A DNA stretch of 64,000 nucleotides. Origin: Cyanobacteria bacterium TGS_CYA1 (GTDB lineage Bacteria; Cyanobacteriota; Vampirovibrionia; Obscuribacterales; Obscuribacteraceae). Each line of letters begins with the position of its first letter. Position 1 is the first letter of the stretch. The notes beneath the pieces are model-generated. The model saw only the letters and a program-made list of their open reading frames with translations. It had not been told where the DNA came from and made no database searches. The position numbers were made by a program, and so were the translations under genes. The stretch spans positions 62,001 through 126,000 of the forward strand of contig JAHCIQ010000007.1 in NCBI GenBank assembly GCA_026129135.1, in the 5' to 3' direction. Below, in pieces: positions 59,606 through 64,000 of this stretch.

Positions 59606-60275
59606 GGCGATAACCCACCCCGCGCACAGTAAGAATATGATTTGGTTGACTTGGATTTTCTTCGAGCTTTTCGCGCAAATATCTTATGTGCACGTCTACT
59701 GTGCGGCTTTCTCCAAGAAAGTCAGAGCCCCAAACTTGCGAAAAGAGCTGGTCACGAGAGAATACACGGTTAGGCTGGCGAGCAAGCGCCAACAATAACT
59801 CGAACTCTTTAAACGTAAGGTCGATATCACGTTCCGATACTTTTACGGTGCGACTTTCGGGATCTATAGATAATTCGCCAAGGCGAATTCCACCCGATGT
59901 CACCTGCACTTCAGGCGCTTCGCGCAAATGAGCTTTGACCCGCGCAACAAGCTCGCGCAGACGCACTGGCTTTGCAATATAGTCGTTTGCGCCAAGCTCT
60001 AGCCCAACGACCGTATCGATTTCGGAAGTGCGAGCAGTCAACATCAATATGGGAGTCTTTTTGTCTGTGGCGCGGATGCGTCGGCAGACTTCGTAGCCAT
60101 CGATGCCAGGCATCATCAAATCGAGAATGACCAGGTCTGGCTTCTCTTTTGTAATGAGGTCCATTGCCTTCAACCCGTTGTAAGCCAGAAAGGTCACAAA
60201 CCCTTCCTGATTCAGGACATACTGAATCGAATTGGCAATATCTACTTCGTCATCAACTATGAGTATTTTCTTCAT
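59592..60275 (-). CDS. OmpR-family response regulator (RpaA/RpaB-like)
   Basis: A 227-residue regulator. The receiver domain (1-118) has Asp9/Asp10, phosphoacceptor Asp52 in ILDLMMPGIDGYEV and the conserved Lys in DYIAKPVRL. The winged-helix DNA-binding domain (about 130-225) contains LTFKEFELLLALARQPNRVF and SRTVDVHIRYLREKLE. The start ATG 60275 has TTAGGACA upstream; the longer reading from 60311 is not needed. No histidine kinase is adjacent. The overlapping methyltransferase gene follows. Confidence 0.92.
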   Translation of the reverse strand: MKKILIVDDEVDIANSIQYVLNQEGFVTFLAYNGLKAMDLITKEKPDLVILDLMMPGIDGYEVCRRIRATDKKTPILMLTARTSEIDTVVGLELGANDYIAKPVRLRELVARVKAHLREAPEVQVTSGGIRLGELSIDPESRTVKVSERDIDLTFKEFELLLALARQPNRVFSRDQLFSQVWGSDFLGESRTVDVHIRYLREKLEENPSQPNHILTVRGVGYRLVWT

Positions 60276-60380
60276 TTGTCCTAATTCTATAAAATTGCTG
60301 CTAACAATCACATTCTTTTGGATCTGTCTAATTTAAAATTGAGATCTGACGTCGTTAGTTAGGGTTTATATTTTTTCGAT

Positions 60381-61646
60381 ATGCGGCTTTCCGGGCGCTA
60401 CAACTCTATCACCAAACTTAGCTCTATTTTTAGCCTGAGCCTGGCATTAATTGGGGGCATCTTGGCAATACCTGTTTTTGCCGACGACGAGGAAGGCGAC
60501 AGCGAAGCCGCCCAGGAAGAACCAGCCGCCAAGAAACCTATGAGGGGTCAGGTTCAGCATGCCACCTACCGCATGGCGGCGCAGAGTTTTTACCCTCCGA
60601 TGCTCCACCCAATCAGGGTTGGAATCCATAGACAAGAGCCCTGGGCACGTTTTGCCGTCTGGACTCCAGGCGCAGTTGTGGTCGACGGGCGTCCCGTCTG
60701 TGCGCTTAAGCCTCAAACTGTTTACAACGTCACTCCATCTGGAATTACTGAACTTGCGACCGGTCACAGTATTCCACTGCCACGAGACCGCCGTACTTAT
60801 ATAACAAGTCCCGATTTCAGAGTCTGGACAAACAAGGGCTGGTGGCGTGGTTGTCTTGAGATTGTCGTAGTCAATGGCAAGCTAAATGTGATCAACTTGC
60901 TAGACCTTGAGGATTATTTGTTGGGCTGCGTGCCGGCTGAAATGCCGCCAAGCTGGCACCTGGAAGCGCTGAAGTCACAAGCCGTTGCTGCTCGCAGCTA
61001 TGCCTGGGCGCACATGGGTCCTTCGAAGAGTAAATGGTACAAAAGCACCGGTTACGACCTAGTTCCAGATGTCCGGGACCAAATGTACAAAGGCTTAGCC
61101 GCCGAGCAACCTTCGACTTTTCGTGCCGTAAGGGAGACTCGTGGAATTGTTTTAAAAAACTCTGGAGTGGTTAAAGCTGGATTTTATCGAGCAACGGTTG
61201 GGGGCAGCGACAAAACGAGTGACACCAATCTAAATATTCGCAAGCATATCGTCTCGAACAAAAAGCTGGAAGCTGTTACTGGCATATCGAACATCTTGGG
61301 CGTGACCGTCAGACAGTGGGATCCAAGAGGTTTTGCCACAGCTATTCAAATCATGGGACAAGGCAATTCTCGTGACGTCAACGGCTTAGCGATGGCTCGG
61401 ATGCTTGGACTGACCACAGCCGGTTTGCTTGATGTAAGTCAAAACGGTGAGAACTGGATTTTCACCTGTCGCGGTCCCGGTAACGGCTCGAAAGGCTTAA
61501 GTCAACATGGAGCTAATTTATTTGCTAAACGCGGATGGCGTTTCGATCAGATTCTCACCCAGTACTATCAAGATTCGAGCGGCAAACTTCAACTCGATCT
61601 CCTCGACCACTACCGACCCGAAGCCTCTGCGTTCCCAGGAAACTAA
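60381..61646 (+). CDS. SpoIID/LytB-domain secreted protein
   Basis: A 421-residue protein with a signal peptide (hydrophobic 14-32, cut near VFA) and an acidic Glu/Ala stretch. The SpoIID domain contains NLLDLEDYLLGCVPAEMPPS, then HLEALKSQAVAARSYAWAHM with the catalytic-type Glu, and at the C-terminus GLSQHGANLFAKRGWRFDQI. SpoIID enzymes strip the glycan strand of peptidoglycan in sporulating bacteria; in Cyanobacteria and Melainabacteria the role is unknown but is probably cell-wall remodelling. Confidence 0.85.
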   Translation: MRLSGRYNSITKLSSIFSLSLALIGGILAIPVFADDEEGDSEAAQEEPAAKKPMRGQVQHATYRMAAQSFYPPMLHPIRVGIHRQEPWARFAVWTPGAVVVDGRPVCALKPQTVYNVTPSGITELATGHSIPLPRDRRTYITSPDFRVWTNKGWWRGCLEIVVVNGKLNVINLLDLEDYLLGCVPAEMPPSWHLEALKSQAVAARSYAWAHMGPSKSKWYKSTGYDLVPDVRDQMYKGLAAEQPSTFRAVRETRGIVLKNSGVVKAGFYRATVGGSDKTSDTNLNIRKHIVSNKKLEAVTGISNILGVTVRQWDPRGFATAIQIMGQGNSRDVNGLAMARMLGLTTAGLLDVSQNGENWIFTCRGPGNGSKGLSQHGANLFAKRGWRFDQILTQYYQDSSGKLQLDLLDHYRPEASAFPGN

Positions 61647-61648
61647 AA

Positions 61649-62536
61649 ATGAAAATGACTGACCAACAAGATAACGACGTAAAAATTGAAACAGACTTCT
61701 ATGAGCGCACTGCAAGCTCGAATACATCTTCTGGTCTGAGTAAAATTCTGAAAAATGGATTACTTGCCCTGATTATCGGCGGCATCATATTTGGTATCGT
61801 GCAAGCAGTAATATTTTTTGCTAATTTCAAAACCAACCAATATTTGCGCAACGTGTCTATAGTCTTTCAGAAGCCTTCTATGACAGGCACTCAAGCATTG
61901 GTCGATGTAGAAATCGCGAATTACAATGCAGTGGACGTAAAAAATCCCACCTTCGATTATGTATTGACCGGAGCCGATGGCAGTGAGTTTGGCAAAGGCG
62001 AATTGCAAATCAAAGGCGTAATTCCTGCAGGCGACGTGCGCGTTTTCAATCAGGTGGCACTGGCAAAAGTTGTGGGCAAGCCATCACGTATGAAAGCCGA
62101 TTTGAAAACTGTAGATGTAGTTGAAAACAAAAATCTTCCAGGTGGCATGCAAGCTCAATTCGCTCAAGCTCTAGAGGGCGAAGGCGACAATCAGATTCAG
62201 AATTTGGAAGCATTGAAAAAAGATATTCAATCTGCCAATAAAGACGAAAAAATCGGAACAGCTTTGATTACTCTTGCTCAAGCTCGCGCATACGAGAAAG
62301 CCGGTTCATGGGCGCAGGCACTGCCCTACTACAAGCAATCGGTCGAACTAGACCCAAGCAACGCCAATGCCCATTATCACTTAGGAATGGCGCTGGCTCA
62401 CGAAAAGCAGATGGACGCAGCCGTCAAAGAATTGAAGCAAGCAAACGAAATGAATCCCCAGGATGACTTTGCGGCCAAAGGTCTTGTCGATTTAAGCACG
62501 CCTGCTAAAGTGGATGCTAGCGCCGAAGAGAATTAG
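61649..62536 (+). CDS. membrane-anchored TPR protein
   Basis: About 295 residues from ATG 61649, which follows AGGAAACTAAAA and lies directly after the SpoIID stop; the reading from 61535 is inside the preceding gene. One TM near residues 35-55 (GLLALIIGGIIFGIVQAVIFF) anchors an exported beta-rich middle part (VSIVFQKPSMTGTQALVDVE). A C-terminal pair of TPRs near 215-275 follows (WAQALPYYKQSVELDPSNAN). It is probably co-transcribed with the SpoIID gene. Function unknown. Confidence 0.68.
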   Translation: MKMTDQQDNDVKIETDFYERTASSNTSSGLSKILKNGLLALIIGGIIFGIVQAVIFFANFKTNQYLRNVSIVFQKPSMTGTQALVDVEIANYNAVDVKNPTFDYVLTGADGSEFGKGELQIKGVIPAGDVRVFNQVALAKVVGKPSRMKADLKTVDVVENKNLPGGMQAQFAQALEGEGDNQIQNLEALKKDIQSANKDEKIGTALITLAQARAYEKAGSWAQALPYYKQSVELDPSNANAHYHLGMALAHEKQMDAAVKELKQANEMNPQDDFAAKGLVDLSTPAKVDASAEEN

Positions 62537-62647
62537 TAGGCTAACGCTAAAAAGACCCTTTAATTGTTTGGGTTTTGTTGCCTTTCAACTTGCGCCCGTC
62601 ATCTAATTCTGGCAAGCTGGAAATACTTACTAACCGAGTTACACGTC

Positions 62648-63127
62648 GTGAAAGCGCTTGCTCTTCTAGTTTTATTTGCATTACTATCTTCGCCGCTTAG
62701 TGTTGAGGCAAAAATCTGCAAGTCAAAAAATAAGCTCAGCCACAAGCCGCTCAAGAAAACATCAAAATCAAAGGGGACAAGATGCCCTGCAACAGGCATT
62801 CAAGGCAATTCTCTCAATGGATTGCCAAATACAAAACTCGATAACTTTGTTTTGAATTCAGGCGGACTAAACGAAGCAATTTATGGCGATGAAGGGAGTT
62901 CAGGACCTCCGCCGTATTTTGGATTTGGTCAGGCTGCTCAAAATCAAGGCGGTACTCCAATTTATAGAGGAGGTTTGAATACTGGTCGCTATCACGAAAA
63001 TTATTACCTTAATCGATATGATTTGAGGATTGGACCATCATTTTGGAATGATTGGAGACCTTTAACAGGCGATTTCTATTACACTCTCCCAAAATCGATC
63101 AGTGAAGATCACGATGTTGCCGAATGA
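62648..63127 (+). CDS. small secreted protein, member 1 of a local family
   Basis: Read from GTG 62648, where a signal peptide begins (KALALLVLFALLSSPLSVEA). The mature chain is basic, then Gly/Tyr/Pro-rich, with SSGPPPYFGFGQ and IGPSFWNDWRPLTGDFYYTL. The PSFW block recurs as KPSFWKTW in the next gene product. The longest reading starts at TTG 62564 without a signal peptide at its head. The stop overlaps the next ATG (ATGA). Function unknown. Confidence 0.55.
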   Translation: MKALALLVLFALLSSPLSVEAKICKSKNKLSHKPLKKTSKSKGTRCPATGIQGNSLNGLPNTKLDNFVLNSGGLNEAIYGDEGSSGPPPYFGFGQAAQNQGGTPIYRGGLNTGRYHENYYLNRYDLRIGPSFWNDWRPLTGDFYYTLPKSISEDHDVAE

Positions 63128-63612
63128 AAACTCATCTCTCAAAATTGAGCATTTTATTTGCCGGCTGGGTGATTGCGGCATCGCCTTCTCTAGCTGATAC
63201 TCAAGTGGTCGACGAAAAGCATCTGCAAGAGCATAGAGTGTTTGAAAAGAAAAATCTGGAACAACAACGATTTAAAACCGAAACACAATTGGGTAGCGAA
63301 ATTCGCCACCCCTCCCATTTCAATAATGGGTTGTTAAAGAAGTCCGACGTCATTAATCAAGATAAGAAAGACATATTTCCGCCGACTTATTTCAGCGAAT
63401 CACGCGTAAATTATTTCAGTCAATTTCAGTTAAATCAAAGCGGGGTGCCGCTCGAACCAACTGGATACGGTAGATTCGAATGCAAGCCATCATTCTGGAA
63501 AACCTGGCAGGGATTCGACTATATCTTTCCGATTCCACCGAAAAATGTTCCGGGTAGGTATATAAAAACAGAGGGCGAATCATCGGTCGATCTCAATATA
63601 GTTGTTCCCTAA
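63124..63612 (+). CDS. small secreted protein, member 2 of a local family
   Basis: A 162-residue protein with a signal peptide (LSILFAGWVIAASPSLA). The mature chain is charged and helical at first, then has FPPTYFSESRVNYFSQFQ and CKPSFWKTWQGFDYIFPIPP, comparable with the preceding protein's PSFW block. The 4-bp overlap with the preceding gene suggests coupled translation. No known domain. Confidence 0.58.
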   Translation: MKTHLSKLSILFAGWVIAASPSLADTQVVDEKHLQEHRVFEKKNLEQQRFKTETQLGSEIRHPSHFNNGLLKKSDVINQDKKDIFPPTYFSESRVNYFSQFQLNQSGVPLEPTGYGRFECKPSFWKTWQGFDYIFPIPPKNVPGRYIKTEGESSVDLNIVVP

Positions 63613-63633
63613 TTTAGCGATTTGGAATTCGAT

Positions 63634-64000
63634 ATGAAAACGCATGTCTTCTTACTTTTAATTGTTGCTCTTTCGTTCTCGCTGGATGCGTCGGCTAGAG
63701 AGAACGACAACTCAAAAAGTTTGAATTAAAAAAATGAATCGGAACAAGAATCAAGGACGGAGCGAAAGTCTGAAAGAAAGTCGTCGCCAAAAACTTTGGA
63801 CTCATTTGAAATGAAGTCCGAAGGCATTCAGAAAGCTCCTTACTATCCAAACGAATATCTGGAAACCGGTTTCTCAAGCTTTATCCAGGATGGACCTTTC
63901 ACCTATTATGCAGCTCCTGGTCCAAAACTTTATTCGAAACAAGAGTGGGACTCATTTCCAACTCAACTTAGAATGTATGCTTACTCTCGAGCAGACTGCG
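63634..64000 (+). pseudogene. small secreted protein, member 3, interrupted by an in-frame TAA
   Basis: ATG 63634 opens a signal peptide (MKTHVFLLLIVALSF, cut near ASA). After 31 codons a TAA occurs at 63727-63729. The same frame then continues uninterrupted to the window edge with family-like text (KSEGIQKAPYYPNEYLETGF and GPFTYYAAPGPKLYSKQEW). A single base change would explain it: the following AAA/AAT/GAA codons suggest TAA replaced a sense codon. It is cut by the window end, so its full length is unknown. Confidence 0.6.

Overview
The window looks like the chromosome of a non-photosynthetic relative of Cyanobacteria (Melainabacteria/Vampirovibrionia, most like the Obscuribacterales). The basis is the gene mix: a complex I operon in the cyanobacterial order C-K-J-H-A-I-G-E, a single-RRM RNA-binding protein of the cyanobacterial Rbp type, a four-domain S1, an RpaA/RpaB-like regulator, a SpoIID-domain protein, WG-repeat and TPR proteins, and many secreted proteins of unknown function with Ala/Pro/Glu-rich low-complexity tracts. 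This assignment is inference from gene content. There are no rRNA or tRNA genes, CRISPR arrays or insertion sequences.

Layout. 1-1.3 kb: the end of a 5-oxoprolinase subunit A gene facing a small HExxH putative metallopeptidase. 1.4-6.6 kb: a minus-strand operon of membrane protein, DUF4129, DUF4350, MoxR ATPase and DUF58. 6.7-9.5 kb: a large GAF/HD-GYP-like protein. 9.6-16 kb: a secreted unknown, an NlpC/P60-like peptidase, an acetyl-CoA hydrolase/CoA-transferase family protein, ribosomal protein S1, a secreted coiled-coil protein and RNase III. 16.4-22.7 kb: nuoABCDHIJK (ndhC-K-J-H-A-I-G-E), with no nuoEFG and no nuoLMN. 22.9-24.8 kb: RRM protein and a GT20 trehalose-phosphate-synthase-like enzyme.

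25.0-43.2 kb is the most unusual part: two long divergent operons from a 407-bp control region. The leftward one encodes two TPR proteins, two small membrane proteins and a protein with a VirB10/TrbI-like stretch, then ubiX and rimM. The rightward one encodes two Gly-rich secreted proteins, a large lipoprotein, a VirB3/PrgI-like protein, a VirB4-like ATPase and two single-TM proteins (one VirB8/TraE-like in layout), then ribE-ribBA-ribH. I read this as a reduced type IV-secretion-like machine without a visible relaxase or coupling protein, physically tied to flavin genes.

43.4-64 kb is a patchwork: a Spy/CpxP-like protein, a possibly structured RNA region with a strong terminator, a PEP-synthase-like enzyme, two paralogous membrane-anchored propeller-like proteins around a SUFU-domain gene, a WG-repeat/propeller gene broken by a one-base frameshift in an A9 run, a PlsC-like acyltransferase, an intact HigBA module with a palindromic operator and a decayed HigA copy 7 kb away, an apparently exported methyltransferase, a response regulator, SpoIID and TPR proteins, and a run of small secreted proteins, the last interrupted by an in-frame stop and cut by the window end.

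Starts were moved from the longest possible ORF where a ribosome-binding site or signal peptide favoured an internal start; this is said in each entry. No database search was possible, so family names rest on recognisable motifs.
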